A stretch of DNA of 61,027 nucleotides, taken from CAZMUD01 sp964569715 (GTDB lineage: Bacteria; Chloroflexota; Dehalococcoidia; Dehalococcoidales; UBA2162). Where the stretch lies: assembly GCA_964569715.1 (NCBI GenBank), contig CAZMUD010000002.1, forward strand, positions 1 through 61,027, written 5' to 3'. Below the pieces are notes generated by a model. The model was not told where the DNA came from, made no database searches, and saw only the letters and a program-made list of their open reading frames with translations. Position numbers and translations under genes: made by a program. Positions 50,621 through 60,415 of this stretch are shown here, one piece after another (the first letter of the stretch is position 1; each line of letters opens with the position of its first letter).

Positions 50621-52692
50621 CTGTCCGGCGAATGGCGGGTAACCGCATTTCGCCTCAAGGCAGACAGCCTTCGTCTTGCTTCCAGGATGGTCGCTGGGTT
50701 GAAGGGCCTGGAATCGTAAGCGGCGCTACTGGTAGCCTGGGTTAACCATTCTATCTTTTCCCGACCATCTGGAATTTGAGGACATATGATAGCGGCGTAT
50801 TCATAGGGAGGTTGATATGGCTGTCGAGGGGACAAGCCTTTTTTGACGAGTAGAGCTACCATTTTGTGGTATAGGCTCAGCATTGTTCTTCTCGACTCTC
50901 CATCCAGAACGCTGTACCCTTTTGCCTCTTGCTTGATTCTTACCTGGCGGCGACTGAGAAGCAAAGCTAGAACAGCAATGGCACCCCCTACGGTGAGCAA
51001 CACTACCCAAAACCAGGTGGGCACGGAGAGTGGACCTAGGGATAAATTGCCGGCTAGCGGTGACAGTATGCTGGCAAAGGTAACCCCGGTAAAGTCCTCC
51101 AGACCGAAGTAGACCCAATTTCGTCCGGCAGCAAAACCCATAGTAGCATCGGCTCTCGGTGTTGGGTCGAAAGCTACCCAGCCCTGTCGTTGAAAGTGGA
51201 TTTCTACCCAGGCGTGGGCATCCCCCGCTCGCACGGTATGTGCCCCTGTCATCGGGTCGATGAAACCGGGTAAGTAGCCAGCGGCAATGCGAGCCGGTAG
51301 ACCCACGTGCCGAGCCATGACTGCCATGGTAGTAGCAAACTGCGAGCAATAACCAGCTTGTTGTTCAAATAGAAAGAAATCTACCGCATCACGCTCCGGT
51401 GGCAACGGCTCCACGTTCAGCTCATAGGGGTAATTGGTGAGCAGGAAGCGCTCCAGCCTGGCTGCCTTGTCGTAATCTGTGGAGGCACCCTGCACGATGG
51501 ATTCAGCTAGAGCGGCTGTTCGTTCACTGATGGGTGGAAGCGTTAGATTGGAAATGTCCTCTGAGACAGCGCTGTCACTGCGCAGCAGCTCTGGTGTGAG
51601 ATATGGCACCAAGGAAAGGGCACGGTATAAGGTGCCTCTTTCAAGGAAGGTCGGACCTGTCTGGGGCAGATAGATTCTCCCGGGCTTGTAGCCAGTGAAT
51701 ACAGCGTTGGGCTGGTCTGACAACAAATAGTATACCTGCCAATATACCCTTTTTCCCGACAAGTTCAATGTGGAGTCTGGCAAGATAAACTCCCGCCGGC
51801 GCTCGTCAAGCAATTCGATTTCAGACGAGGAAGGTAGCCATCCCTGTCCATCATATTTGTCCAGTGTCAGGCCGCGCCAGTAGCTGGATATTCGGCTCCG
51901 TACGTGCATCACTGCTCTATCGGCTGGGGAGTCAGCATAACCCAAAGTGGCGTATTCCCTGTCGTCAAAGGCTCTGTCATCCTGACGGGAGGGGAGTATT
52001 CCTGGCGATACCGAGGCGCTGGGCTTACTGGGGAGCATGGCCGGCCCACTAAGGCTGAGGTCTAACCGACTGGGAAGCCAGCTTGCCTGGGCTATCTGGC
52101 TGCTAGCCACCCTGGGCATCAGCAGGAAGAAGACAGCCGAGAGCAGCAAGGTACCCGTGGCAAAGCCCAACCAGACCTTTCCAGCGGTGAGCCACCTTAA
52201 TTTACCCACCAGCACGGCTTGAGTTGTTTCAGCTTCGACACGGCCAACAGCAACTGCTATTAGTGCCAGAACCGTAAATACTACCAGAAAGACCAAAAAC
52301 CACAAGCTAAGAGCTAATTCACTGATAAGCACTAAGAGCAGGGCTCCCAGAATCAAACTAGCCACCACGTTCCTTCTCTTCATAAGGTCGAAGCTGCCTA
52401 ACACTAGCCCGTAGATAAGGTAGCGTGATAGTAGTAGCCGGTCACTAAATCCAGAAAGCAATATCTCCCCACCTAGGAAGACGGTAAGGACCATAAAGAG
52501 AAGCAGAATCAGGCTGCGACGTATCGAGGCATCACGCCGGCGCCAGCTATAGAAGTGACCTGCTGCCAGGCCTGGTATTCCAATAGCAAGTAGTATGGGC
52601 TCCCTGATTGCCCAGGCTACAGCCGCTATGGAACAACTGACAGCGAGGAAGGCAAGAAATCTTGAACCAGCCAGGTGTTTAGTGATTCGCAT
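50617..52692 (-). CDS. Membrane transglutaminase-like protein (TgpA family)
   Basis: A 691-residue protein with about six N-terminal transmembrane segments (residues 10-200), a large outside region and a transglutaminase core. The catalytic triad is visible as Cys in GYCSQFATTMAV, His in DAHAWVEIHF and Asp in AFDPTPRA. A further transmembrane helix (about 565-590) precedes a cytoplasmic tail. This is the architecture of TgpA/DUF3488 proteins, found in a conserved trio with a DUF58 protein and a MoxR ATPase, both of which follow upstream on the same strand. Its role in cell-surface protein processing is not defined. Confidence 0.93.
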   Translation of the reverse strand: MRITKHLAGSRFLAFLAVSCSIAAVAWAIREPILLAIGIPGLAAGHFYSWRRRDASIRRSLILLLFMVLTVFLGGEILLSGFSDRLLLSRYLIYGLVLGSFDLMKRRNVVASLILGALLLVLISELALSLWFLVFLVVFTVLALIAVAVGRVEAETTQAVLVGKLRWLTAGKVWLGFATGTLLLSAVFFLLMPRVASSQIAQASWLPSRLDLSLSGPAMLPSKPSASVSPGILPSRQDDRAFDDREYATLGYADSPADRAVMHVRSRISSYWRGLTLDKYDGQGWLPSSSEIELLDERRREFILPDSTLNLSGKRVYWQVYYLLSDQPNAVFTGYKPGRIYLPQTGPTFLERGTLYRALSLVPYLTPELLRSDSAVSEDISNLTLPPISERTAALAESIVQGASTDYDKAARLERFLLTNYPYELNVEPLPPERDAVDFFLFEQQAGYCSQFATTMAVMARHVGLPARIAAGYLPGFIDPMTGAHTVRAGDAHAWVEIHFQRQGWVAFDPTPRADATMGFAAGRNWVYFGLEDFTGVTFASILSPLAGNLSLGPLSVPTWFWVVLLTVGGAIAVLALLLSRRQVRIKQEAKGYSVLDGESRRTMLSLYHKMVALLVKKGLSPRQPYQPPYEYAAIICPQIPDGREKIEWLTQATSSAAYDSRPFNPATILEARRRLSALRRNAVTRHSPDS

Positions 52693-52695
52693 GCT

Positions 52696-53913
52696 TCATC
52701 CCACCGACACTGGTGATTTGCCAGCGAAGAATAAGGAATTGCCCAACTTTTTTATTGCCGTCTCCAGATTACCCCGGGAGCAGCTGATGATGTTCAGATT
52801 GCTCCCCTTCAATCTGGAAAGGAACTCATGGGGTGTCTCATTCGGCGCAAAGCCTTCCAGAAGCACTACCGCTAGTCCCCGTACCCGGTCGGCTAATTGC
52901 GATAATGTAGAGATTAGCTCGGTTTCTATTGCCGGCACAATAGCCACTACGACCTGGCCTGGCACTGCTGTCAATTCAGCCAGGGCAGCCTTTCCTCCCA
53001 CTTCTAGCTGCGCCAGGTAGTCCATTGCCTCTCGCCACCCGGCGTGGTGCAAGGGTGTTTCGCCAGCGATAATGTCTATACTGCGTCCAGAATCAGCAGA
53101 AAGCTTGGCCAGGCTGGCAGCAATCTTGATGCTATATTCTAAGGTTGTCTCTCTCCCTGTCCCAGAATCACGCCTCGTTTCAAAAGTGACAGTCACTGAG
53201 CCCTGGTTAGCCTGCTCGAACTCCTTAAGCATGAAGTGCCCCAGTCTGGCAGTATTGCGCCAGTGGATATGTTTTAATGGGTCACCATGTTGGTATTCTC
53301 TGGAACCGTAGAATTCAGCGGCAGCACTGGACTTGACCGCATGGCCCCAGTCCGCCCAGGCTGCATCGGCTATGGGTAGCCCTTCCATCTGGTAATAGGT
53401 GGGGTAAACCGTTAGATTCAACGGTAACTGAAAGGTGCGGCGCCGCACAATCAGCCCCAAAGGCCCGCTGGATTGCAGGGTGGCGCTCGATGAAGGGTAG
53501 TATCCTCGCCGGTAGCAGGTGGTCGTATAGGAAAAGGCGGTCATAGACCTCGGGTTGAGGCTGGCGAGAAGAAAGGCTCTGTGCTGCTCCTGCGGTTGAG
53601 CAAAGGGACAATCCTCCAGCACCTTAATGAAATGCCTAGCCAGGCGCCCGTTGTTGGTCACTTTGAGCTTAACCTCAACAGCGTCGTCCTCCAAGGGACC
53701 GCCTAATTGTGGCTGGCGGAGAGTAGAAGTCGGAAGTAATAGCTGGCGCTCTACTTGCAGGGATTTGAGGCTATACCAGGGCAAGATGGCTGACAGCAGA
53801 AGCGAGCTCCAGATGATAGCATCAAACAGGTAGAGCCAGCCTATTTGAGTTTGACCGGCTACTAAATAAATTAACCCGCCGGCGGCTATAAAACCAAAGC
53901 CTGCTTTAGTCAT
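52696..53913 (-). CDS. DUF58 domain protein
   Basis: A 405-residue protein with two N-terminal transmembrane segments (about residues 5-50) and a DUF58 domain. The hallmark segment is REYQHGDPLKHIHWRNTARLG, followed by a vWA-like region (VTVTFETRRDSGTG). DUF58 proteins are usual partners of MoxR ATPases and transglutaminase-like proteins. The gene is three bases upstream of the transglutaminase gene, so they are co-transcribed. Biochemical activity is unknown. Confidence 0.92.
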   Translation of the reverse strand: MTKAGFGFIAAGGLIYLVAGQTQIGWLYLFDAIIWSSLLLSAILPWYSLKSLQVERQLLLPTSTLRQPQLGGPLEDDAVEVKLKVTNNGRLARHFIKVLEDCPFAQPQEQHRAFLLASLNPRSMTAFSYTTTCYRRGYYPSSSATLQSSGPLGLIVRRRTFQLPLNLTVYPTYYQMEGLPIADAAWADWGHAVKSSAAAEFYGSREYQHGDPLKHIHWRNTARLGHFMLKEFEQANQGSVTVTFETRRDSGTGRETTLEYSIKIAASLAKLSADSGRSIDIIAGETPLHHAGWREAMDYLAQLEVGGKAALAELTAVPGQVVVAIVPAIETELISTLSQLADRVRGLAVVLLEGFAPNETPHEFLSRLKGSNLNIISCSRGNLETAIKKLGNSLFFAGKSPVSVG

Positions 53914-54005
53914 AGGTCATTTTCCACCCTGTCAAACATAGTTGGCCCCCCGTTAGGCTCTTCAAATATCTTAAAATGTTTGTGTGTGGTTCTTTGAAAT
54001 TCTTT

Positions 54006-54929
54006 CTATAAGGGTACGGGGACTGTGTTCAGAATAGCTTCAACGCACTTTGCTGGGGAATCAGGCTCTGAGGACCGGGTTAGAATGCGGTGTCGGAGCA
54101 CTGCTGGCGATACTGCCTTGACATCATCAGGTGTGGCGAAGTCTCTACCTTCCATAGCTGCTCTAGCCTGGGCAGCCCTCTGTAGAAAGACGGCACCGCG
54201 AGGGCTCGCTCCTATGGCTATTTCAGCACTCGCTCTCATCTCAGCTACGATATTAGCAATATATTCTTTTACCGGGCGAGCAACCTCGACCATGTATATT
54301 TGGTCTTGCATAGTAGAAATGTCATCAGCGGTGAGAACTGGGTCTAGGCTTGGTTCCCCGTGTTCGTGCCGTTCCAGGATTTCCACCTCTTCCTCTCGCT
54401 TCGGATAGCCAATGCCGAAGGAGAGCAAAAATCTGTCCAGCTGGCTTTGCGGTAGAGGAAAGGTGCCATGTGCTTCAGCGATGTTTCGTGTGGCAATGAC
54501 GAAGAAGGGCTTGGGTAAAGGGTGGGCGATTCCATCAAAGGTAACACACCCCTCATCCATTGCCTCAAGTAGAGCTGACTGCGTTCGAGGGCTGGAGCGA
54601 TTGATTTCATCGGCCAGTACTATATTGGCAAAAACAGGACCGGGTATAAACTTGAAGTCACCAGCAGCCTGGTTATATATTGATGACCCGGTGATGTCTG
54701 TAGGCAGCAGGTCCGGGGTGAACTGAATACGCTTGAAGTTAGCTTGTATTGACTGCGCCAGTGCCTTAGCCAGTAATGTCTTGCCTACACCCGGAAAATC
54801 GTCCAGCAGAACATGACCCTGGCACAGCAGTCCCAGCAAACTCATTCTGATAACATCCGGACTAGCGACCACCACCTGGCGAATATTATCCACTACTGTC
54901 CGCACTTGGCTGGCTAATTCCTGGTTCAT
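54006..54929 (-). CDS. MoxR-family AAA+ ATPase
   Basis: A 307-residue AAA+ protein thought to act as a chaperone for its DUF58/vWA partner. Walker A is DFPGVGKTLLAKALA, Walker B is IVLADEINRSSPRTQSALLEAM, and sensor 1 FFVIATRNIAE is present. The C-terminal lid has GASPRGAVFLQRAAQA. ATG 54929 gives the usual MoxR N-terminus; a longer frame from 54953 lacks a ribosome binding site. A 92-base gap separates it from the DUF58 gene. It is the first gene of the trio. Confidence 0.93.
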   Translation of the reverse strand: MNQELASQVRTVVDNIRQVVVASPDVIRMSLLGLLCQGHVLLDDFPGVGKTLLAKALAQSIQANFKRIQFTPDLLPTDITGSSIYNQAAGDFKFIPGPVFANIVLADEINRSSPRTQSALLEAMDEGCVTFDGIAHPLPKPFFVIATRNIAEAHGTFPLPQSQLDRFLLSFGIGYPKREEEVEILERHEHGEPSLDPVLTADDISTMQDQIYMVEVARPVKEYIANIVAEMRASAEIAIGASPRGAVFLQRAAQARAAMEGRDFATPDDVKAVSPAVLRHRILTRSSEPDSPAKCVEAILNTVPVPL

Positions 54930-55111
54930 AGGATGCCTGCAACTTCCTGCCATAAGATTTTTGCCACTTTGGTATCACCTCTAAATCAAGTGCCAATCAG
55001 TTTATTATACCTTGCTTTCGGGGTCAAATGAAAGGCAATCTCCCAAAGCCATGGTTTATCACTCTTACCTGTAAGAGCCCGTCTAGGCATCTACTGTAAT
55101 ATCCCGAATTT

Positions 55112-55141
55112 TTGAAGTAGCACAAAGTTTAATGGTATAAT
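55112..55141 (+). promoter_or_regulatory. Probable promoter of the ABM/acs genes
   Basis: TTGAAG (55112-55117) and a perfect TATAAT (55136-55141) are separated by 18 bases, 76 bases upstream of the ABM-domain start. Confidence 0.5.
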
Positions 55142-55216
55142 ATGCTCAAGCAATAGGTAAATTCTCGTATGGTAGAGGATTGCGGGGGAAAAGTCGTTCA
55201 AGGAGGTGAGCCGACA

Positions 55217-55504
55217 ATGATAGTGGTAGCTGCGATGCTAAAGGCGGTCAATGGCAAGGGAGATGAACTTGAGCGGGAATTCCAGAAGCTCGTGCCCAAG
55301 GTCCTCAATGACGCCGGCGCGATAGTTTACGCCGTTCACCGCAGCGTAGATAACCCATCCAAGTTCCTTGTCTACGAAAAATATGAGAGCAATGAGGCTT
55401 TGAAGCAGCACTCTTCAACGCCGCACTTCCAAGAATTTTCCCGTGCCATCGCATCTATGTTGGATGGACGCCCCGAGGTGGGGCTCTATCGTGAGATTGC
55501 GTGA
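55217..55504 (+). CDS. Antibiotic biosynthesis monooxygenase (ABM) domain protein
   Basis: A 95-residue ferredoxin-like fold protein (IVVAAMLKAVNGKGDELEREF, VYEKYESNEALKQHSSTPHF), typical of the ABM/YgiN family. Members include small quinol or haem-related monooxygenases, but most are uncharacterised. The His and Glu/Asn positions common in the family are visible (Y..H). AAGGAGG lies 10 bases before the ATG at 55217; the longer frame to 55169 is ignored. It is 124 bases upstream of acetyl-CoA synthetase. Confidence 0.85.
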   Translation: MIVVAAMLKAVNGKGDELEREFQKLVPKVLNDAGAIVYAVHRSVDNPSKFLVYEKYESNEALKQHSSTPHFQEFSRAIASMLDGRPEVGLYREIA

Positions 55505-55628
55505 AGTGGCTGCACATAGTTACGAAAGCGAATACTTCTAGTATCCAACAATTAGCCACAATAGCAAGCTGAAAGGCTCCTTAGGGAGCTTCTGTAAGAA
55601 TGAGATATTTGGAGGAGGATGTCAGGCT

Positions 55629-57566
55629 ATGGCTGAATTATCACTACCATTTGAGTCCAGGTACTTTCCTTTAAAGAAGTTTTTCAATATTTACCAAATG
55701 TCCATAGAGAAGCCAGAGGAATTCTGGGAGGAACAGGCACGCCAGCTGGACTGGTTTAAGACCTGGGAAAAGGTGCTGGAGTGGGAGCCGCCTTTTGCCA
55801 GGTGGTTTGTTGGTGGGCAACTGAATGCATCATATATCTGCGTCGACCGTCATGCTAAGACCTGGCGGAGGAGTAAGGTAGCCATATACTGGGAAGGTGA
55901 GCCGGGAGATGTTAGGGTTTTAAGCTATTCGACACTATATAGTGAAGTCAATAAATTCGCTTCCATCCTGAAGAATTGTGGAGTGGGCAAGGGGGATAGG
56001 GTTGTCTTATACCTGCCAATGATACCGGAACTGCCTATTTTCATGCTGGCCTGCGCCAGGATTGGCGCCATCCATACAGTAATCTTTTCCGGGTTCAGTG
56101 CTCAAGCGCTGGCTGATAGAGTTAATGATGTTCAAGCCAAGTTACTGATAACTGCCGACGGGGGATTCAGGAGGGGAAAGGTTATTCCGCTGAAGAGCAT
56201 AGCTGATGAAGCATTGACTATGTGCCCCTCGGTGGAGAAGACTATCGTGGTCACTAGAGTCAATACCTCGGTGAGCATGAAGCAGTCAAGAGACTTCTGG
56301 CTGTATGACCTGCTCAATGAGGCAGACCCTTTTATTGAACCCGAGCCAGTGGAGTCGAACCACCCGCTCTATATACTTTACACCTCAGGAACCACAGGCA
56401 AACCTAAAGGCATTGTCCACAGCACCGGTGGCTATCTTGTCCACAATTATTCCGCCTACAAGTGGGTCTTTGACCTTAAGGAGGAATCGGTCTACTGGTG
56501 CTCGGCTGATGTGGGTTGGGTTACCGGGCATAGCTCGATAGTATACGCCCCGCTGGCACACGGGGCAGCCATAGTCATTTATGAAGGGGCTCCAGACTAC
56601 CCTTCGATTGATAGGTGGTGGGACATTATTGAGAAATACGGGGTTACCATATTGTATACCTCACCCACTGCCATCAGGATGTTTATGGGATACGGTGAGC
56701 AATGGCCAAAAAAGCATGACCTTAGCAGCCTGGAGCTACTGGGAAGTGTAGGAGAGTCGATTAACCCCGAGGCATGGCTCTGGTTCTACCGGCATATAGG
56801 TGGTGAGAGGTGCCCTATCGTTGATACCTGGTGGCAGACGGAAACCGGTGGGGTCATGATATCACCTACCCCTGGGATAGAGTGTGTCCCTTTGAAGCCT
56901 GGCTCAGCAACATTTCCATTACCCGGAGTAGATGCTGATGTAGTCGATGAAGATGGTAAGCCAGTGCCAGCCGAGGAAAGGGGCTTGCTGGTGATAAAGA
57001 AGCCATGGCCAGGAATGCTGCTTGGCATACATGGTAATCCGGAGCGCTATAAGGAAGCCTACTGGTCGCGGTTCCCCGGCATTTATTACACTGGTGACTA
57101 CGCAGTAAAGGATAAGGATGGATACTTTTGGATTCTGGGCAGGGCTGATGAGATACTAAAAGTTGCTGGACATAGAATAGGTACTGCTGAACTGGAGGAT
57201 GCCGCCGTCTCCCATCCACAGGTGGCTGAGGCAGCCGTAGTGAGCAAAGCTGACCCGGTGAAGGGTGAAAGTATCGTCATCTTTGCTGTGCTTAAAGACG
57301 GGGTCAGCTCCTCCTCAGGCTTGAGGAAGGAGTTGGCCAAGCACATGCGGGATATGGTAGGGCCGATAGCAACTCCTGATGAGGTTTATTTTGTTGCCAG
57401 GCTGCCCAAGACGAGGAGTGGCAAGATTATGCGCCGAATTCTGAAGGCGGTAGCTAATAACGCTAGTATTGGCGACCTCACCACCTTGGAAGACGAAGCT
57501 TCCGTGGAGGAGGTAATCAAGAGTTACCGGGAACTCAAGAAAGCGGGGGAAGAGGCGGGAAGCTGA
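55629..57566 (+). CDS. acs: Acetyl-CoA synthetase (AMP-forming)
   Basis: A 645-residue ANL enzyme that converts acetate, ATP and CoA to acetyl-CoA. Motifs are the P-loop YTSGTTGKPKGIVHSTGGYL, VDTWWQTETGG in the adenylate site, TGDYAVKDKDGYFWILGRAD and AGHRIGTAELEDA. The adenylating Lys is in PKTRSGKIMRRIL. The length and the WWQTETG motif favour acetate over longer acids. GGAGGAGG lies before the ATG. It could recycle acetate or handle acetate formed by the AOR pathway. Confidence 0.94.
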   Translation: MAELSLPFESRYFPLKKFFNIYQMSIEKPEEFWEEQARQLDWFKTWEKVLEWEPPFARWFVGGQLNASYICVDRHAKTWRRSKVAIYWEGEPGDVRVLSYSTLYSEVNKFASILKNCGVGKGDRVVLYLPMIPELPIFMLACARIGAIHTVIFSGFSAQALADRVNDVQAKLLITADGGFRRGKVIPLKSIADEALTMCPSVEKTIVVTRVNTSVSMKQSRDFWLYDLLNEADPFIEPEPVESNHPLYILYTSGTTGKPKGIVHSTGGYLVHNYSAYKWVFDLKEESVYWCSADVGWVTGHSSIVYAPLAHGAAIVIYEGAPDYPSIDRWWDIIEKYGVTILYTSPTAIRMFMGYGEQWPKKHDLSSLELLGSVGESINPEAWLWFYRHIGGERCPIVDTWWQTETGGVMISPTPGIECVPLKPGSATFPLPGVDADVVDEDGKPVPAEERGLLVIKKPWPGMLLGIHGNPERYKEAYWSRFPGIYYTGDYAVKDKDGYFWILGRADEILKVAGHRIGTAELEDAAVSHPQVAEAAVVSKADPVKGESIVIFAVLKDGVSSSSGLRKELAKHMRDMVGPIATPDEVYFVARLPKTRSGKIMRRILKAVANNASIGDLTTLEDEASVEEVIKSYRELKKAGEEAGS

Positions 57567-57661
57567 CCTCATCGTGAAAGGGTATGCTGAAGAACCCATA
57601 GAGCCGTTAAGTCCAGCTAGGTTAATTGCTGACTAATCTAATTCAAGAACAGTGCTAGCCT

Positions 57662-58210
57662 CTAGCGTTGTAGCCCGGAGGCAGCTGCTCCACCAAGCTT
57701 TCCCTGAAGCTGGATGATTTGTGCTTCAGCTTTGCCTGAGTTAACCGTCAGCAGACCTATGGTACCCAGCTCATATTTATAGCGGGGGAAAGTTGGACTA
57801 CCGGGATTTATTCGAATAATACCTTTGTGGTTTTCCAATGTGGCTTGGTGAGTGTGGCCAAAGACGACGACATCGGGGGGCTCCTCATGCTCATCCCAAG
57901 ACCATGCTTCATACTCATGGGCGAGCCAGATGGTAACTCCCTCCACAGTAATGACGTGTTTCCACTTTACACGCTTATCGTTCATTATCTCGAAGGGGTC
58001 GTCGTCACCCTCGGCTGCTAGTACCGGCGCGATATGTTCCAATTCATCCAGTATGGGAGTAGTATAGATATCGCCAGCGTGTAGAATCAGGTCAACACTG
58101 TGGAAAGCCTCCTTTATTTGAGGCGGGAGTGTATTTGCTGATAACTGACTGAGGCTGGCACGATAACCGGGAGTACGAATATGGGTATCCGAAAGTAGTC
58201 CAATAAGCAT
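57662..58210 (-). CDS. YfcE-type metallophosphoesterase
   Basis: A 182-residue member of the calcineurin-like phosphoesterase family. Metal-binding motifs are LLSDTHI at the N-terminus, LHAGDIYT, and FGHTHQA, plus a distal His in LAHEYE. The GN(C/H)D motif reads EGDDD, with the usual Asn changed to Asp, which may alter activity or metal preference. Family members hydrolyse phosphodiesters. The gene is alone, convergent with acs. Confidence 0.9.
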   Translation of the reverse strand: MLIGLLSDTHIRTPGYRASLSQLSANTLPPQIKEAFHSVDLILHAGDIYTTPILDELEHIAPVLAAEGDDDPFEIMNDKRVKWKHVITVEGVTIWLAHEYEAWSWDEHEEPPDVVVFGHTHQATLENHKGIIRINPGSPTFPRYKYELGTIGLLTVNSGKAEAQIIQLQGKLGGAAASGLQR

Positions 58211-58319
58211 GGTGCTGCTAATACCCTAGCTAAACCTGGGCACTTTGTCAATCTGGTATGGAGAAAAGGGGAAGGTTTGTGTTATATTGTGTCTATATAT
58301 TTTGTTGTAGAGCTAAATT

Positions 58320-59921
58320 ATGAAAAGAATCGTATATATACTGCTCTCGGTAGTATTGATGTGCAGCCTGCTGGTGTTCTTTCTACCTACTGCTGTCTGC
58401 CAGCCAACGCAAGAAGAGGTAACATCACCACCAGCAGAGAAAGTTCTTAACCTTTATGGAAGAGACCCGCATACGCTTGACCCGGCCGTTTCCGGTGAAA
58501 TGCGCTCCCACCAATATATAATGCAGCTATTTGGCGGTTTAGTTTGCCTTGATGATAATCTGGAGCCAGCCCCAGATATAGCCCTGGAGTGGCAAGTTAG
58601 TGATGATGGCAGAACCTATACCTTCTATTTGCGGCACGATGTTAGATTTCACGATGGCAGAGAGGTTAAGGCCGAGGATTTTAAGTATTCCTGGGAGCGT
58701 GCCTGTGACCCGGCTACTGGCTCGCTGACAGCGGCCGCTTATCTTGGTGATATTGTCGGGGTAGAGGAGGTGTTAGCCGGTGAAAGCAAGGAGATTAGCG
58801 GTGTCAGGGTTATTGATGATTACATCCTTGAAGTGACGATAGATGCTCCTAAGTCCTATTTCTTATCCAAGCTGACCTATTCCACCGCCTTGGTGGTGGA
58901 TAGAGCCAATGTGCAGTCAGGAAGTGAGTGGTGGCGCAGTCCAAATGGCACCGGTCCGTTCAAACTGAGACAGTGGGATGAAAATAGCCGGCTTGTTCTG
59001 GAAAGGAATGAGCTTTATTACGGCGAGTTAGCTAAGGTTGATTCTGTTGTATTTAACCTGTGGGGTGGTGTGCCAATGAATATGTATGAGACTGGCGAAA
59101 TCGATGTCACCGAGGTCTCTCTTAATTATATTGATAGGGTTACTGATGAAGCAGGCCCCTTCTACCGTGAGTTGGTCATAGTCCCTGAGTTAAGCTTTTA
59201 CTACATTGGCTTCAATACTACCAAGCCACCGTTTGATGATGTCAATATTCGCCGTGCTTTCTCCATGGCTATAGATAAGGATAAACTGGTTTCTCTGGTA
59301 TTCAGGGATATGATGCAGCCGGCTGATGGCATCTTACCACCCGGTATGCCTGGTTTCAATGAAGACTTGGCGGGGCTGAATTATGATGTAAATAAGGCAA
59401 GGCAGTTGATTAAGGAATCTAAGTATGGTGATGTATCTCAATTGCCACCAATCACCATTACCAGCGCGGGTTGGGGTGGCTTAATACCTCAGGGGCTGGA
59501 AGCTATCGTTCATGAGTGGCGGCAGAATCTGGGGGTGGAGGTAAAGGTAAGGCAGCTAGAACCACAGAGGTTCTTCTATCACCTCAGGGAGGAGAAGGAC
59601 GAGATGTTTGATATGGGTTGGATTGCTGACTACCCGCATCCACAGAATTTTCTTGAGGTTTTGTTTCATAGTGGAACTGATAATAACTACGGCGAGTACA
59701 GCAACCCCGAGGTAGATACCCTGCTGGAGATGGCTGGTGTGGAGATGGACAGCGACCTGAGCCTGGAGCTATATCAGCAGGCTGAACAGAAGATGGTTGA
59801 GGACGCCGCCTGCCTGCCTTTATGGTTCGGCAGAAACTATATCCTGGTCAAGCCCTATGTTGGGGGATATAATATGGGTCCTCAAGGTCTGGCTATGCTA
59901 AATAGCGTCTCTATTGACTGA
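58320..59921 (+). CDS. Peptide/oligopeptide ABC transporter substrate-binding protein
   Basis: A 533-residue extracytoplasmic solute-binding protein of family 5 (SBP_bac_5). A signal peptide (residues 1-30) ends in LPTAVCQ; the Cys could be lipidated although the lipobox is imperfect. Core features are LNLYGRDPHTLDPA, the family block EWQVSDDGRTYTFYLRHDVRFHDG-like region (seen as RTYTFYLRHDVRFHDG) and NIRRAFSMAIDKDKLV. It binds peptides or other solutes for an ABC importer, but no permease or ATPase genes are adjacent, so its partner must be elsewhere. Confidence 0.92.
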   Translation: MKRIVYILLSVVLMCSLLVFFLPTAVCQPTQEEVTSPPAEKVLNLYGRDPHTLDPAVSGEMRSHQYIMQLFGGLVCLDDNLEPAPDIALEWQVSDDGRTYTFYLRHDVRFHDGREVKAEDFKYSWERACDPATGSLTAAAYLGDIVGVEEVLAGESKEISGVRVIDDYILEVTIDAPKSYFLSKLTYSTALVVDRANVQSGSEWWRSPNGTGPFKLRQWDENSRLVLERNELYYGELAKVDSVVFNLWGGVPMNMYETGEIDVTEVSLNYIDRVTDEAGPFYRELVIVPELSFYYIGFNTTKPPFDDVNIRRAFSMAIDKDKLVSLVFRDMMQPADGILPPGMPGFNEDLAGLNYDVNKARQLIKESKYGDVSQLPPITITSAGWGGLIPQGLEAIVHEWRQNLGVEVKVRQLEPQRFFYHLREEKDEMFDMGWIADYPHPQNFLEVLFHSGTDNNYGEYSNPEVDTLLEMAGVEMDSDLSLELYQQAEQKMVEDAACLPLWFGRNYILVKPYVGGYNMGPQGLAMLNSVSID

Positions 59922-59930
59922 TATAAATAG

Positions 59931-60020
59931 TGGCGGAGGGGGTGGGATTCGAACCCACGGTCCCCTTGCAGGGACAACGGTTTTCAAGACCGTCACCATA
60001 GACCTCTCGGACACCCCTCC
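59931..60020 (-). tRNA. tRNA-Ser (TGA)
   Basis: A 90-base tRNA with the long variable arm of class II tRNAs, including an encoded CCA at 59931-59933. The acceptor stem GGAGGGG pairs with CCCCTCC. The anticodon loop CTTGAAA gives anticodon TGA. The T-loop reads GTTCGAATC. Confidence 0.96.
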
Positions 60021-60087
60021 ATAGCTTCGGTTTTTGATAATCTACCTTGACATAATTACGGATTGCTACTAATTTGCTACTAATGCC

Positions 60088-60270
60088 TTATTTTCTAGCA
60101 CTTTCATTATGCTTCAACTGCAAAGCATCGTCAAACCGCTTGGCTGCCGCTTCCTGTAATCCGGGGGATACATGGGAATAAGTATCAAGTGTGATTGCTA
60201 TTGTGCTATGACCCAGTCTTTCCTGAACTATGCGAGGGTGTACTCCCGCTTTGAGCTTCGCCGTATTCAG
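60088..60270 (-). pseudogene. Tyrosine integrase C-terminal remnant next to tRNA-Ser
   Basis: The minus strand reads LKAGVHPRIVQERLGHSTI then AITLDTYSHV, the C-terminal signature of phage-type tyrosine integrases, with conserved R and H in QERLGH and the catalytic Tyr in DTYSHV. A 23-residue tail follows, ending at TAA 60088. The upstream part, including the HxLRH motif, is missing, and an in-frame TAA blocks extension near 60276. It lies 68 bases upstream of the tRNA-Ser 5' end, a usual position for an integrated element remnant. Confidence 0.85.
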
Positions 60271-60386
60271 TTTTTAAGGTGCTTTTGTTTTTCTAGCTTC
60301 ATTATTGAACAAAAGACTCTTTTGTGATATGTGATAACCTAGCTGGATAATCTTCTCCTTCCCCCAGCGGGAAGATTGGCAAACAG

Positions 60387-60415
60387 AAAAAGCCTCTCAA
60401 ACAGGGAGGCTTTTT
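60387..60415 (+). terminator. Rho-independent terminator
   Basis: AAAAAGCCTCTC (60387-60398) pairs with GGGAGGCTTTTT (60404-60415), with one T-G pair and a five-base loop. The T-tract on the plus strand follows the stem. The hairpin is nearly symmetric and could also work on the minus strand. Confidence 0.75.

Noticed and set aside
60322..60334. TTGTGATATGTGA as a fifth copy of the four-box operator
   Set aside because: The two hexamers are 7 bases apart, not 11, no second pair lies at 32/43, and no gene start follows.
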